Notes under the pieces: generated by a model
Database searches by the model: none
Told to the model about the DNA's origin: nothing
The model's input: the letters and a program-made list of their open reading frames with translations, nothing else
In this document: piece after piece, positions 1 to 7,900 of the stretch
Numbering within the stretch: the stretch's first letter is position 1
Layout: every line of letters starts with the position of its first letter
Program-made: the position numbers and the translations under genes
Origin: an uncultured Desulfomicrobium sp.
GTDB lineage: Bacteria > Desulfobacterota > Desulfovibrionia > Desulfovibrionales > Desulfomicrobiaceae
Direction of reading: 5' to 3'
Assembly: GCA_937872685.1 (NCBI GenBank)
Contig: CALMTS010000435.1
Coordinates: forward strand, 1-35,759
Length of the DNA stretch: 35,759 nt

Positions 1-632
1 TCGTCCAGGACCGCCGTGACCCTCGGGGAGTACGGCAGGATGATGTTGTGGTAGTAGTGGGAGCTGGCCGCCATGAGGGCCGCCAGATCCACCTCGTCGT
101 CGAAGCGCTCGCTCGAAGCGATGTTCTGCCCGAAGGCGTCATTGGAGATGAGGAGCTTGTCTTCGGGAATGTAGGAAAACATGGAGTCCGGCCAGTGCAG
201 CATGCGCGCTTCCAGGAAGTGCACGGTGCGCTTGCCCAGGCTCAGGGTGTCGCCGGTCTGGACCGGATGGTAGGGCCAGTCGGGCTGGTGGAAATGGTCG
301 AGCAGCATGCGGTGGCCCAGCTTGGAGCAGAAGACTTTCTCGGGCTGGATCTTCTCCATGAGGAAGGGCATGGCGCCGGAATGGTCGGGCTCGATGTGGT
401 TGCAGACGATGTAGTCGATCTTCTCCAGCGGAATGATGGAGCGGATCTGGTGGTACAGGTCCATCTGGAACTTGGCCGGGACGGAATCGAAAAGCGTGAT
501 CTTGTCGTCGATGACCAGGTAGGCGTTATATGTCGTTCCCTGGGGGGATCTGGAGTATCCATGGAAATCGTGGATATTCCAATCCACGACGCCTACCCAG
601 TAGATGTCTTTCTTGATTTCGGTGACAGGCAT
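1..632 (-). CDS. roo: Rubredoxin:oxygen oxidoreductase (flavodiiron protein), N-terminal part
   Basis: This is the N-terminal 210 residues of an A-type flavoprotein; the gene runs off the left edge, so the flavodoxin domain is not seen. Such enzymes reduce O2 to water (or NO to N2O) in the cytoplasm with electrons from rubredoxin. The metallo-beta-lactamase-like diiron domain is clear: the HxExDH motif gives H79, E81, D83 and H84, and H146 and D165 follow at the same numbers as in the Desulfovibrio gigas enzyme. The start gives MPVTEIKKDIYW, with an AAAGGGA-like ribosome site about 12 nt upstream. It lies 104 nt after rubredoxin, its electron donor, on the same strand, with a hairpin between them. 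The O2-reducing role is from family knowledge; NO reduction is also possible. Confidence 0.95.
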   Translation of the reverse strand, partial: MPVTEIKKDIYWVGVVDWNIHDFHGYSRSPQGTTYNAYLVIDDKITLFDSVPAKFQMDLYHQIRSIIPLEKIDYIVCNHIEPDHSGAMPFLMEKIQPEKVFCSKLGHRMLLDHFHQPDWPYHPVQTGDTLSLGKRTVHFLEARMLHWPDSMFSYIPEDKLLISNDAFGQNIASSERFDDEVDLAALMAASSHYYHNIILPYSPRVTAVLD

Positions 633-660
633 GGTTTGTAGTCCCTTTTGGATATGTTAA

Positions 661-675
661 CCCGCCTGGGGCGGG
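661..675 (-). other. GC-rich hairpin in the roo leader
   Basis: A 6-bp inverted repeat (CCCGCC, 3-nt loop, GGCGGG) lies about 28 nt upstream of the roo start. No T-run follows it on the minus strand. It could shape the 5' end of the roo message after processing, but this is only a structural observation. Confidence 0.3.
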
Positions 676-686
676 GGATATTGTTG

Positions 687-724
687 TATTGAAAACAACG
701 GCAGCCCAGTGAATCCGGGCTGCC
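687..724 (-). terminator. Hairpin between rub and roo (terminator or processing site)
   Basis: An 8-bp perfect inverted repeat (GGCAGCCC at 700-707, GGGCTGCC at 717-724, 9-nt loop) starts 13 nt after the rubredoxin stop. On the minus strand it is followed by a T-rich but interrupted stretch (GTTGTTTTC). It would act as a leaky terminator or an RNA-stabilising stem, allowing more dfx-rub than roo message. Confidence 0.5.
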
Positions 725-736
725 TTGATGCTCTGT

Positions 737-898
737 TCAGCTTTCCTTGACGAAGTCTGACTTGCCTGCTCCGCAGACCGGACAGGTCCAGTCGTCGGGG
801 ATGTCCTCGAACTTGGTGCCGGGCGCGACGCCGCTGTCAGGGTCGCCGATGGCCGGGTCGTAGACGTAGCCGCAGAGAGTGCAAACGTATTTGTCCAT
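737..898 (-). CDS. rub: Rubredoxin
   Basis: A 53-residue one-iron electron carrier of the cytoplasm. Two CxxC knuckles bind the iron: C6/C9 ([11 protein letters not shown]) and C39/C42 (CPVCGAGK), the standard spacing and length for the family. The start at 898 follows an AGGAGA ribosome site. It begins 12 nt after the desulfoferrodoxin stop and precedes roo, so it most likely passes electrons to both the superoxide reductase and the flavodiiron oxygen reductase. No alternative function is likely. Confidence 0.97.
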   Translation of the reverse strand: MDKYVCTLCGYVYDPAIGDPDSGVAPGTKFEDIPDDWTCPVCGAGKSDFVKES

Positions 899-910
899 TT
901 GAGATGTCTC

Positions 911-1291
911 CTAGTTTTCGGTTTTCCATTGTCCGTGCAGATTGCAGTATTCGCGAGCCGTGACCTTTTCGGCCTGGATGCAGAATTCGGCTTCGGGGGC
1001 CTGGCCGGGGTTCAGGTACTGGCGATAGACCTTGCCGTCGGCGATGAGTTCGATCCATTCGATCCAGTGGGTATCGATCATGGGGTGGGCGACGGAGCCG
1101 ACCACGACCTTGTAGCCGTTGGCCGTCTTTTCGATGACCGGGACGTGTTTTTCCCGCGCCGCATCAACGGTCCCTTCGACCATGAGCTTCATATCCTCGC
1201 CGCAGCAGACCAGGGTTCCGCCTCCGCCATGCATGACTTCAACAATATTGCCACACAGTTCGCATTTGTACACTTCAAGTCGTTCAGCCAT
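911..1291 (-). CDS. dfx: Desulfoferrodoxin (class I, two-iron superoxide reductase)
   Basis: A 126-residue cytoplasmic superoxide reductase that turns superoxide into hydrogen peroxide without releasing O2. Both iron sites are visible. The desulforedoxin-like centre I uses C10, C13, C29 and C30. Centre II uses H49, H69, H75, H119 and axial C116, with the conserved E47-K48 pair beside H49. Length and residue numbers match class I enzymes. The start follows a GGAGG site 7 nt upstream. A sigma-54-type promoter lies at 1323-1338, so transcription of dfx-rub-roo may start here and not only from the perR promoter. Confidence 0.97.
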   Translation of the reverse strand: MAERLEVYKCELCGNIVEVMHGGGGTLVCCGEDMKLMVEGTVDAAREKHVPVIEKTANGYKVVVGSVAHPMIDTHWIEWIELIADGKVYRQYLNPGQAPEAEFCIQAEKVTAREYCNLHGQWKTEN

Positions 1292-1322
1292 TTTTAACCT
1301 CCGCGTTTAATAAATATGGATA

Positions 1323-1338
1323 CGCAACGACTGTACCA
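1323..1338 (-). promoter_or_regulatory. Sigma-54-type (-24/-12) promoter of dfx-rub-roo
   Basis: The minus strand reads TGGTAC, five bases, then TTGC. GG and GC are separated by exactly 10 nt, as sigma-54 promoters require (consensus TGGCACG-N4-TTGCW). The predicted transcript start is near 1312, which gives a leader of about 21 nt carrying the GGAGG site of dfx. The site lies in the 110-nt gap between perR and dfx. A specific activator site was not identified. Confidence 0.65.
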
Positions 1339-1401
1339 GAGAACGACGCACTGTTCCAGTCATTATTCCGATTGAGATATGTTTGACACGAAATGATGGG
1401 G

Positions 1402-1815
1402 TCATTGCTCGGGATTGCCTGACTTCTGGCATTCGGGGCAGACGCCGGAAAATTCCAGCGTGTACCCGGTGATCCGGAAATCGGTGGCGAGCGCATTTTC
1501 GATCCCCGAAATGTCCGGGGCGTCGAAAATGTCGCCGACCTTCCCGCATACGTCGCAGCGGATGTGGTGGTGGGGGGACATGTCCCCGTCGAAGCGCTTC
1601 TGCCCGGCGGCGTTTTCCAGCTTCCGGACCAGCCCGAGGGAGCTCAGCACTTCAAGGTTGCGGTACACGGTGCCAAGGCTGATGCGCGGCATCTTCTCGC
1701 GGACCATGCCGTAGATTTCATCCGCCGTGGGGTGGCTTGTGACGGACTGGAGCTGTTCCATGATCATCTTGCGCTGGTTGGTCAGGCGCATGTCTTTTCC
1801 CAGTAGTTCTTTCAT
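1402..1815 (-). CDS. perR: Fur-family peroxide-sensing repressor (PerR-like)
   Basis: A 137-residue DNA-binding regulator. The winged-helix part includes the recognition-helix signature PRISLGTVYRNLEVL (about residues 43-57). The metal site shows H28, D76 (in RFD), H82, H84 and D95; aspartate at the RFD position is typical of PerR, whereas Fur usually has glutamate. The structural zinc site is two CxxC pairs, C87/C90 and C126/C129. It sits immediately upstream of dfx-rub-roo, which fits a peroxide or iron stress regulator of these genes. A Fur/PerR-like inverted repeat overlaps its own promoter, so autoregulation is likely. The peroxide-sensing function is inferred; a Fur or Zur role is less likely. 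Confidence 0.88.
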   Translation of the reverse strand: MKELLGKDMRLTNQRKMIMEQLQSVTSHPTADEIYGMVREKMPRISLGTVYRNLEVLSSLGLVRKLENAAGQKRFDGDMSPHHHIRCDVCGKVGDIFDAPDISGIENALATDFRITGYTLEFSGVCPECQKSGNPEQ

Positions 1816-1836
1816 GGGGGCACCTCTGTCGTAATT

Positions 1837-1874
1837 TGATAATTATTACTAATAAAATTTGAATTCAGCGTCAA
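1837..1874 (-). promoter_or_regulatory. perR promoter with PerR/Fur-like box
   Basis: On the minus strand a -35-like TTGACG (1869-1874) is followed 17 nt later by an A+T-rich -10 region. Overlapping that region is a 7-1-7 inverted repeat (1837-1851, TGATAAT-T-ATTACTA; 5 of 7 positions pair), the layout of PerR and Fur operators. Binding there would block the promoter. The match is imperfect and the -10 hexamer is weak. Confidence 0.5.
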
Positions 1875-1887
1875 GAAAAACGGGGAA

Positions 1888-2901
1888 TTAGTTCATGGAT
1901 TGCAAAGAATCAAGGAGTTCAAGAAGAAGCGTTGCCGAAACGCCCTTCATGCAGGCATTGTCGAGGGTGCAGGCGTGCTGGCCGTGCAGGGAGCACGGCG
2001 CCTGGGGGCAGGGAATCTGATGGACGATGTCGCGCGGGCCCGAAGGGTAGAAGCCCCATTCACCTGTGGTGGGGCCGAAGAGCGCGATGGCCGGGGTTCC
2101 GACTCCCGTGGCCAGGTGCATGGGGCCCGAGTCGCCCGTGATCAGGCAGGAGCAGCGGGCGATGATGGCCGCTGTGGAGCGCAGATCGGTGGAGTTGGTC
2201 AGGTCCCGCGGGGACCCGGGGAGCAGCGGGGCGGGATTGCGCCCGAGGATCAGGACTTCCCGGCCGCGGGATTCGAGCTCCTGCACGGCCTTTCTCCAGA
2301 CTTCGGCATCGGGGCTTTTGGCCGGGTGCGTGGCATAGGGATGGATGGCCACTGGGTTGGCGAGACCCAGGCGGGCCAGGGTCGCCTGGGCCCGGGCCTG
2401 CTCGTCTTCGCTCAGAAAGATGCGGGGCCTGAGGGCCGCGGCGTCCGGGGCCGTGCGTTCCAGGGCCAGGCTGTAGCGTTGGGGCACGTTCTCGCGGCGG
2501 AGTCTCCCGGCGAAGAAGGGATGGCGTGTGGCCAGGAAAAGCCGGCGTGTCAGGGAGCGCTTGGCGTAGGCCCGGACCGGTCCGGTCCACAGGGTGCGCA
2601 GGATCAGGGTGCGCAGATTGGCGTGCAGGTCGATGAGCGGGATGCGTCCGTACGCCTGGGCAAGTTCGCGGCAGAAGCGCGGCCAACGCAGGCCGTGCAG
2701 GTCGCCTTCGTCGACAGTGATGACCTGCCGCACGGCCGGGTGATGATCGAAGACCGGCGCCAGGGCCGGCCTGGTCAGCACATGGAAGGTCAGGCCGGCG
2801 TGCTCCCGCCAGTATTCGAGCACGCCCGTGGTCAGGATGGCGTCCCCCAGGGCGCTGAGGCGCACGGCCAGGCATTCGCGGTTGGTGAAGGGGAAGGTCA
2901 T
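1888..2901 (-). CDS. Glycosyltransferase family 9 (heptosyltransferase-like)
   Basis: A 337-residue GT-B enzyme of the family that adds ADP-heptose (or a related sugar) to the LPS inner core on the cytoplasmic face. The N-terminal domain opens with the VRLSALGDAI motif (residues 13-22). The C-terminal nucleotide-sugar domain has GDSGPMHLATGVGTPAIALFGPT-type sequence at 256-278. A Cys cluster follows near the C-terminus, as often seen in this family. Its start overlaps the stop of the upstream GT4 gene by ATGA, so the two are translationally coupled. The gmhB-GT4-GT9 order supports LPS core assembly. The exact acceptor cannot be told from sequence alone. Confidence 0.88.
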   Translation of the reverse strand: MTFPFTNRECLAVRLSALGDAILTTGVLEYWREHAGLTFHVLTRPALAPVFDHHPAVRQVITVDEGDLHGLRWPRFCRELAQAYGRIPLIDLHANLRTLILRTLWTGPVRAYAKRSLTRRLFLATRHPFFAGRLRRENVPQRYSLALERTAPDAAALRPRIFLSEDEQARAQATLARLGLANPVAIHPYATHPAKSPDAEVWRKAVQELESRGREVLILGRNPAPLLPGSPRDLTNSTDLRSTAAIIARCSCLITGDSGPMHLATGVGTPAIALFGPTTGEWGFYPSGPRDIVHQIPCPQAPCSLHGQHACTLDNACMKGVSATLLLELLDSLQSMN

Positions 2902-4037
2902 GGGGCCTCGCTGCCCGCGACGAGTTCGGCGTAGATCTGCATGAGTCTCTCCGAAGTGCGCGCGGTATGGAAATTTTCGGCGTGGCGCTGTCCGCGCTCG
3001 ATCATGCCTTGGCGCAGAAGTTCGTCGCCCAGCACCCGTGCCAGCGCCGCGGCCAGTTCGGGGGCGTCGCCGGGCGTGGTATAGACGGCCGCATCACCGC
3101 CCGCTTCGGCAAAGCATGAACCCGTGGAGGTGATGACGGGGGTCCCGCTGGTCTGGGCCTCCAGGATGGGGATGCCGAATCCCTCGCCCACGGAAGGGTA
3201 GGCGAAGGCGCTGGCCAGCCGGTAGAGGCCGGGCAGGTCGGGGCCGGGCACCTGGCCGAGGAAGCGGGTCTGGCTTTCAAGCCCGGATGACCGGACCTGT
3301 TCCCGCAGGGCAGTCTCCAGCGGGCCCTTGCCGACGATGACGAGACCCGGGCGGTCGGCCGGGGGCATCAGGGACAGGGCGTCGACCAGAGTCCGCACGC
3401 CCTTGCGTTCGATCAGGGAGCCCACGAAGAGCACAAACCCGGCAGGGAGGTTGTGACGGCTGCGCAACCTGTGGCGCTGCGCGTCGTCGAGGGGGGCCGA
3501 GAATGCCGGGTCGCAGCTCTGGTATGCCACGCGGATCCTGTCCGGGCTCACGCCGAAGACCTCCTGCACATCCTCGGCGGTGCGGCGGCTGATGGCCACG
3601 ACCAGGTCCGCCTTCAGGCAGCTGCGGCGGTACTTCCAGGCGTAGAGCTGCCGGTCCGCCCACGGATAGAGGTGCGGGTGCGTGAGGAACAGGAGGTCGT
3701 GCATGGTGACCGCGGTGCGGGTGCGGGGCGTGAAATTCGTCAGGGGCAGCTCATGGGACAGGCCGTGGTAGATGTCGAGGCCGTCGGCCCGGGCCGCCCG
3801 CGGGATGGCCAGGCTGCGCCACAGCGCCGGGAGTCTGCGTCCCGCGGGGCACGCTTCCTGCACATGAAGGGCGGGCGGAAGGGCGAGTGTGCAAAACGGT
3901 CCCGATACGCGCGGCGCGTACAGAGTGTATCTGTGTTCCGGAAAGTGCCCGGCGAGGCCCAGGACTGTGCTGCGAGCGTAGTTTCCCAGGCCCGTGACGT
4001 TCTGGAAGAAGCGTTTGCCGTCAAATCCGATGTGCAT
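2898..4037 (-). CDS. Glycosyltransferase family 4
   Basis: A 379-residue retaining GT-B glycosyltransferase, likely acting on LPS core or O-antigen sugars. The N-terminus MHIGFDGKRFFQNVTGLGNY matches the usual start of this subgroup. The C-terminal half carries the E-x7-E nucleotide-sugar motif in SVGEGFGIPILEA and the preceding FLGQVPGPDLPGLYRLA segment. I chose the ATG at 4037 because it has an AAAGGGAC site 8 nt upstream; an in-frame ATG at 4061 would add eight residues. The start lies inside the end of gmhB (17-nt overlap), and the stop overlaps the GT9 start. Donor and acceptor are unknown. Confidence 0.87.
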   Translation of the reverse strand: MHIGFDGKRFFQNVTGLGNYARSTVLGLAGHFPEHRYTLYAPRVSGPFCTLALPPALHVQEACPAGRRLPALWRSLAIPRAARADGLDIYHGLSHELPLTNFTPRTRTAVTMHDLLFLTHPHLYPWADRQLYAWKYRRSCLKADLVVAISRRTAEDVQEVFGVSPDRIRVAYQSCDPAFSAPLDDAQRHRLRSRHNLPAGFVLFVGSLIERKGVRTLVDALSLMPPADRPGLVIVGKGPLETALREQVRSSGLESQTRFLGQVPGPDLPGLYRLASAFAYPSVGEGFGIPILEAQTSGTPVITSTGSCFAEAGGDAAVYTTPGDAPELAAALARVLGDELLRQGMIERGQRHAENFHTARTSERLMQIYAELVAGSEAP

Positions 4038-4635
4038 GCACAAGTCCCTTTTTTTGCACAAGCATGTCCAGATAGGCGCCCAGGTCCCGGCTCAGCCAGT
4101 CCGGCCGGCCAGGCCCAGCCGGGCAGGCCTGCACGGTGCCGACGGAGGGGTCGAGTCCCAGCTTGATCGCCTCATCCCGGCCATGCCCGGTCAGCACCAG
4201 GACCGTCTCGGCGCAGCCGATGGCCCGGCCGAAAGCGATGTCAGCGGCTTTGTCGCCGATCATGACCGTGCTTTCCGGGTGCAGCCCGAAACGGGCCGAA
4301 AGCTCCGTCCACATCCCCGTGAGGGGCTTGCGGCAGGAGCAGTCATCAGCCGGGCCATGGGGGCAGAAGGCCGCGCCGGCCAGCGTGATCCCTTCGCTCT
4401 GCAGAAGCGCTTCGAGCCTGGCGTGGACGGCCAGGTAGTCGTCGGTTGTCAGCAGTCCGCGGCCGATGCCGCTCTGGTTGCTGGCCAGGAAGAAGCGGCA
4501 GCCGAGCGCTGCCAGGCGCCGCATGGGTTCGGCCACGCCAGGGACGAGGACGACCTGCTCCGGGTCGCGGAGGTAGTGCCGCTCCTCGATCAGGGTGCCG
4601 TCCCGGTCGAGCAGGATGGTTTGGATGCGGGTCAT
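4021..4635 (-). CDS. gmhB: D-glycero-D-manno-heptose 1,7-bisphosphate 7-phosphatase
   Basis: A 204-residue HAD-superfamily phosphatase that removes the 7-phosphate in the ADP-heptose pathway. Motif I is DRDGT (D10, D12), motif II is the SNQSG segment near residue 52, and CRKP gives the motif III lysine. Motif IV is GDKAAD (D127, D131). The structural zinc residues C91, H93, C99 and C101 are typical of GmhB. The start at 4635 has an AAGGAT site upstream; a longer start at 4695 would add 20 residues without family similarity. It heads a minus-strand operon with two glycosyltransferases, consistent with supplying heptose for LPS core. Confidence 0.9.
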   Translation of the reverse strand: MTRIQTILLDRDGTLIEERHYLRDPEQVVLVPGVAEPMRRLAALGCRFFLASNQSGIGRGLLTTDDYLAVHARLEALLQSEGITLAGAAFCPHGPADDCSCRKPLTGMWTELSARFGLHPESTVMIGDKAADIAFGRAIGCAETVLVLTGHGRDEAIKLGLDPSVGTVQACPAGPGRPDWLSRDLGAYLDMLVQKKGLVHAHRI

Positions 4636-4863
4636 GTATATCCTTGAAGAATGCTTGCGATGGGCTTTTTTGATCGGTTCGCGCAGGCAGGTCAAGAAAG
4701 GAAATGGAACCCGGGCCCCTCTGCCGGCCGCCGGGTCCGCCGGATGAAAATGTTGACGAAACCGGTCTGGTTGTGGATAGCGCGTGCGACGAGCGCGCTT
4801 CGCGTCGTGACAGGTGGAGCCGGTTCATGGTAGGAGCCGGGGCACAATGAAATCGGAGATTGA
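4636..4863. promoter_or_regulatory. Divergent intergenic region between gmhB and ccmE
   Basis: These 228 nt must hold the promoters for the leftward LPS operon and the rightward ccm operon. A -35-like TTGACG on the plus strand near 4753 has no convincing -10 partner. No clear operator or terminator was seen. The stretch is non-coding: short open frames through it lack ribosome sites and recognisable products. Confidence 0.4.
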
Positions 4864-5307
4864 ATGAGTACTTCCAAGAATCAGAAATGGGTCTATCTGG
4901 CCGCCGTGCTGCTTGTCGGGGCCGGGGTCGGCTATCTCATTTTCAGCGGCCTGTCCCAGAATTCAGTCTATTTCCTCAACGTTTCCGAGGCGCTGGCCAT
5001 GCCGGCCGAAAAGCTGGCCCAGGCCCGCCTTTTCGGGACAGTCTCCGCCGACGGCCTGGTCCACGAGCCTTCGGCCATGGGCGTGGACTTCAATGTCCTG
5101 GACAAGGACGACCCCTCCAAGTCCATCCGGGTAACGTATCGAGGCGCCGTGCCCGACACCTTCAAGGCCGGAGTGGAGGTGATCCTGGAAGGGTCTTTCA
5201 AGGCCGGCGCCCGGCAGTTCGAGGCGACGACCCTGCTGACCAAATGCCCCTCCAAATACGAAAAGAACGCAAGGGGCCAGATGCGTCCGCCCGGATCCGA
5301 GGGCTAG
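4864..5307 (+). CDS. ccmE: Heme chaperone CcmE, Cys-type (CxxxY) variant
   Basis: A 147-residue periplasmic heme chaperone tethered by one N-terminal membrane segment (about residues 9-29), followed by the small beta-barrel. Classical CcmE binds heme covalently through a histidine in an HxxxY motif. Here the equivalent motif is C128-P-S-K-Y132, so cysteine replaces histidine. This variant is known from Desulfovibrio and some archaea, in Ccm systems that also lack CcmG and CcmH. The start follows a CGGAGA site. It is the first gene of the ccmEFABC(D) cluster. Heme loading by cysteine is from published work on the family; the residue change is seen directly. Confidence 0.95.
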   Translation: MSTSKNQKWVYLAAVLLVGAGVGYLIFSGLSQNSVYFLNVSEALAMPAEKLAQARLFGTVSADGLVHEPSAMGVDFNVLDKDDPSKSIRVTYRGAVPDTFKAGVEVILEGSFKAGARQFEATTLLTKCPSKYEKNARGQMRPPGSEG

Positions 5308-5360
5308 GACCGCGTCCCGTTCCCTTCCGCAACCAGAACCCCGCGAGGATACCCCTTTTC

Positions 5361-7244
5361 ATGCACGCCATCAGTTTCACCGCACTTCTCCTGAGCATGC
5401 TGGCCGCCGTCGGGCTGACCGCCCTGGCCGGGATGAAGGCCCTCAAAGATGACTACGGCACCGTAGCCCTGTTCGAAAAAGGCCAGGTCCTCCTGACCAT
5501 CGTGGTCCTGGCGGTCTCGGCGGTCCTGCTGCAGGCCCTGGTCGTGCGCGACTACTCCTACGTGTACGTCCGCGACTACACCGACAATCTCCTCCCCATG
5601 TTCTATGCCGTGACGGCGTTCTGGGCAGGGCAGAACGGGTCCTTCCTGTTCTGGTACCTGTGCGTGGCCGTCATGGGTTGGTGCATGATATACACTCCGG
5701 GCTATTCACACCTGGACAACCGGACGAAGGTCTATTTCTGGATCCTTTTCTTCCTGACCGAGATTTTCTTCCTGTTCGCCCTGACCGGACCGAGCAACCC
5801 CTTCACGAAGCTCGACCCCGTTCCGGCCGATGGCCGGGGCCTCAACCCCCTGCTGCAGAACCCGGGCATGATCTTCCACCCGCCGTTGCTGTTTCTGGGC
5901 TACGCCGGCTATACCATCCCGTGCTGCCTGGCCCTGGCTTCGCGCCTCTCGGGCAACGGGCGCGAATGGCTGGACCTGTGCCGCAACTGGAACATCGTGG
6001 CCTGGATCTTCCTGACCGCCGGCATCATTCTCGGCGCGTGGTGGTCGTACATGGAACTGGGCTGGGGCGGTTACTGGGCCTGGGACCCGGTCGAGAACGC
6101 CTCCCTCATCCCCTGGCTGGCCGGCACCGGCTTCATTCACACGGCCATCGTCGGGCGCACCCGCAAGACCTTGCTGCGCACCAACGTGTTCATGGTCGCC
6201 CTGACCTTCCTGCTCTGCTTTTTCGCCACCTTCGTCGTGCGCAGCGGCATGATCGAGTCCCTGCACGCCTTCGGCGGCAGCAGGATGGGCATCCCGCTGC
6301 TCGTCTTCCTCGTCGCGGGGCTGGTCCTGACCTTGTACGTCTGCCTGGTGCCGCGCAAGGACGACACGACCAGCATCGATGATTTCACCAGCCGGCCCGG
6401 CATGCTCTTTCTGGCCTCCTGGCTGTTCCTCTGCCTGGCCGGCATCGTCTTTCTGGGCGTGCTCTGGCCGGTCATCAGCAGCCTGTGGAGCGAGAACCCC
6501 GTAGGGCTTGACGCAGGTTTCTACAACCGGGTCTGCCTGCCGCTTTTTGCCGTGCTGGCCTTCATCATGTCCGTCTGCCCCTGGTTCTCGCAGAAGAGCG
6601 GCATCGGCGACAAGGCGGCCTTGGGCGTGGTCCTGGGCGCGGGCGCCGGCACGGCCGCGGTCGTTTTCGCCCTGGGCTACAGGCAGCCGCTGGCGCTCTT
6701 CTCCGCCGTGTCCGGCGTCATGATCGCGGTGTCCGTGGTCATGGTATTCGTACGCAACAAGGGACTGCGGTCCTTCATGCCGTCCTGGGGCGCCTACGGC
6801 GTCCACCTGGGCGTCGCCCTCATGGTCGTGGGCGTGGCCTTCTCCGGCCCCTACAAGGTGGAGGCGGAGGCGGTGCTGACCAAGGGACAGTCCATGGCCG
6901 TCGGGCCCTACGAAGTGCGCTTCGAGGAGTTGCGGCATGATCACGGCAACCCGGCCATGGACACGCATGCAGCCATTCTTACGGTCCTGCGGGACGGCCG
7001 CGAAGTCGGCCGGCTGGCTCCGGAAAAACGCCTCTACGCCAGCTTCCAGCAGTCCACCTTCGCCGAGGTCTCGGTCATCCCGTCCCTGGGCGAGGAGATT
7101 TATTCCACCTTGCTGGGCTTCAACGAGGAGGGCGCGGTCAGCCTCAAGGTCAGCATCAACCCGTTGGTGAACTGGATCTGGATAGGGGGCACCCTGTCCT
7201 GCCTGATCGCGTTTCTGTGCTGGAGAAAGATCGAGCGTCGATGA
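5361..7244 (+). CDS. ccmF: Cytochrome c heme lyase subunit CcmF
   Basis: A 627-residue polytopic inner-membrane protein that receives heme from CcmE and attaches it to apocytochrome c. The periplasmic tryptophan-rich WWD signature is at residues 234-246 (GWGGYWAWDPVEN). Many hydrophobic helices and a C-terminal periplasmic domain before the last helix match the family. The ATG at 5361 is preceded by GAGGAT; the reading frame stays open back to 4860, but that part overlaps ccmE and is not coding. The stop overlaps the ccmA start. No CcmH, the usual partner of CcmF, is encoded nearby. Confidence 0.94.
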   Translation: MHAISFTALLLSMLAAVGLTALAGMKALKDDYGTVALFEKGQVLLTIVVLAVSAVLLQALVVRDYSYVYVRDYTDNLLPMFYAVTAFWAGQNGSFLFWYLCVAVMGWCMIYTPGYSHLDNRTKVYFWILFFLTEIFFLFALTGPSNPFTKLDPVPADGRGLNPLLQNPGMIFHPPLLFLGYAGYTIPCCLALASRLSGNGREWLDLCRNWNIVAWIFLTAGIILGAWWSYMELGWGGYWAWDPVENASLIPWLAGTGFIHTAIVGRTRKTLLRTNVFMVALTFLLCFFATFVVRSGMIESLHAFGGSRMGIPLLVFLVAGLVLTLYVCLVPRKDDTTSIDDFTSRPGMLFLASWLFLCLAGIVFLGVLWPVISSLWSENPVGLDAGFYNRVCLPLFAVLAFIMSVCPWFSQKSGIGDKAALGVVLGAGAGTAAVVFALGYRQPLALFSAVSGVMIAVSVVMVFVRNKGLRSFMPSWGAYGVHLGVALMVVGVAFSGPYKVEAEAVLTKGQSMAVGPYEVRFEELRHDHGNPAMDTHAAILTVLRDGREVGRLAPEKRLYASFQQSTFAEVSVIPSLGEEIYSTLLGFNEEGAVSLKVSINPLVNWIWIGGTLSCLIAFLCWRKIERR

Positions 7245-7900
7245 TGGGCTCCGGTTCACTCCTCGACCTGCGTTCGGTCAGCCACTTCTTCGGGTCCCGG
7301 CTGATCTTCAAAGGGGTTTCCTGCGTCCTGGACCCGGCGAGCATCATGCTCGTGGCCGGCCCCAACGGCGCGGGCAAGTCCACGCTGCTGAAGATCATGG
7401 CCGGGCTCCTGGCCCCGCGGGCGGGTTCGGTCCGGCGCGGGGTGCCGGACCGGTCCATGGCGTTCATGGGCCACCAGACCTTCGTCTATCCGGCCCTTTC
7501 CGCCCTGGGCAACCTCGAGTTCTGGAACAGCGTCTACGGCCGCGGCCTGGACGACGCGGGGCTGCTCGGGCTGCTGGACCGGGTCGGGCTCAAGGGGTTC
7601 GCCCTGGAGGCGGCGGGAACGTTTTCCAGGGGCATGGCCCAGCGCCTGTCCCTGGCCCGTGTGCTCCTGGTCGAGCCGGAACTCCTGTTCCTGGACGAGC
7701 CGTCCACGGGCCTGGACACGGCCTCCCAGGCGCTGCTGCACAACGAACTGGAAGCGGCACGGGCCAGGGGGGCGGGCGTTGTCTGGATCTCCCATGACCT
7801 GGAGCGCGATCTGGGCCGGGCCGACACGGTCCTGCAACTCTCGGGGAGGGCCATGGCCTATTTCGGACCTGCGGGCGAATTTTCCAGGGAGGCTCTGTGA
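7241..7900 (+). CDS. ccmA: Heme exporter ATPase CcmA
   Basis: A 219-residue cytoplasmic ABC ATPase that works with CcmB and CcmC to release heme-loaded CcmE. Walker A is GPNGAGKST at residues 40-48, the signature is FSRGMAQRLSLA and Walker B is LLFLDEPSTGLD. The start is either ATG 7241 or the adjacent ATG 7244; both overlap the ccmF stop. The stop overlaps the GTG start of ccmB, so the three genes are translationally coupled. Confidence 0.92.
   Translation: MMGSGSLLDLRSVSHFFGSRLIFKGVSCVLDPASIMLVAGPNGAGKSTLLKIMAGLLAPRAGSVRRGVPDRSMAFMGHQTFVYPALSALGNLEFWNSVYGRGLDDAGLLGLLDRVGLKGFALEAAGTFSRGMAQRLSLARVLLVEPELLFLDEPSTGLDTASQALLHNELEAARARGAGVVWISHDLERDLGRADTVLQLSGRAMAYFGPAGEFSREAL

Noticed and set aside
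4860-5360. Upstream extension of the ccmF frame
   Set aside because: It overlaps ccmE in a different frame and lacks similarity; CcmF begins with MHAISFTALL at 5361.
5706-7259. 517-codon minus-strand frame opposite ccmF
   Set aside because: Antisense shadow; low-complexity product without motifs and no ribosome site.
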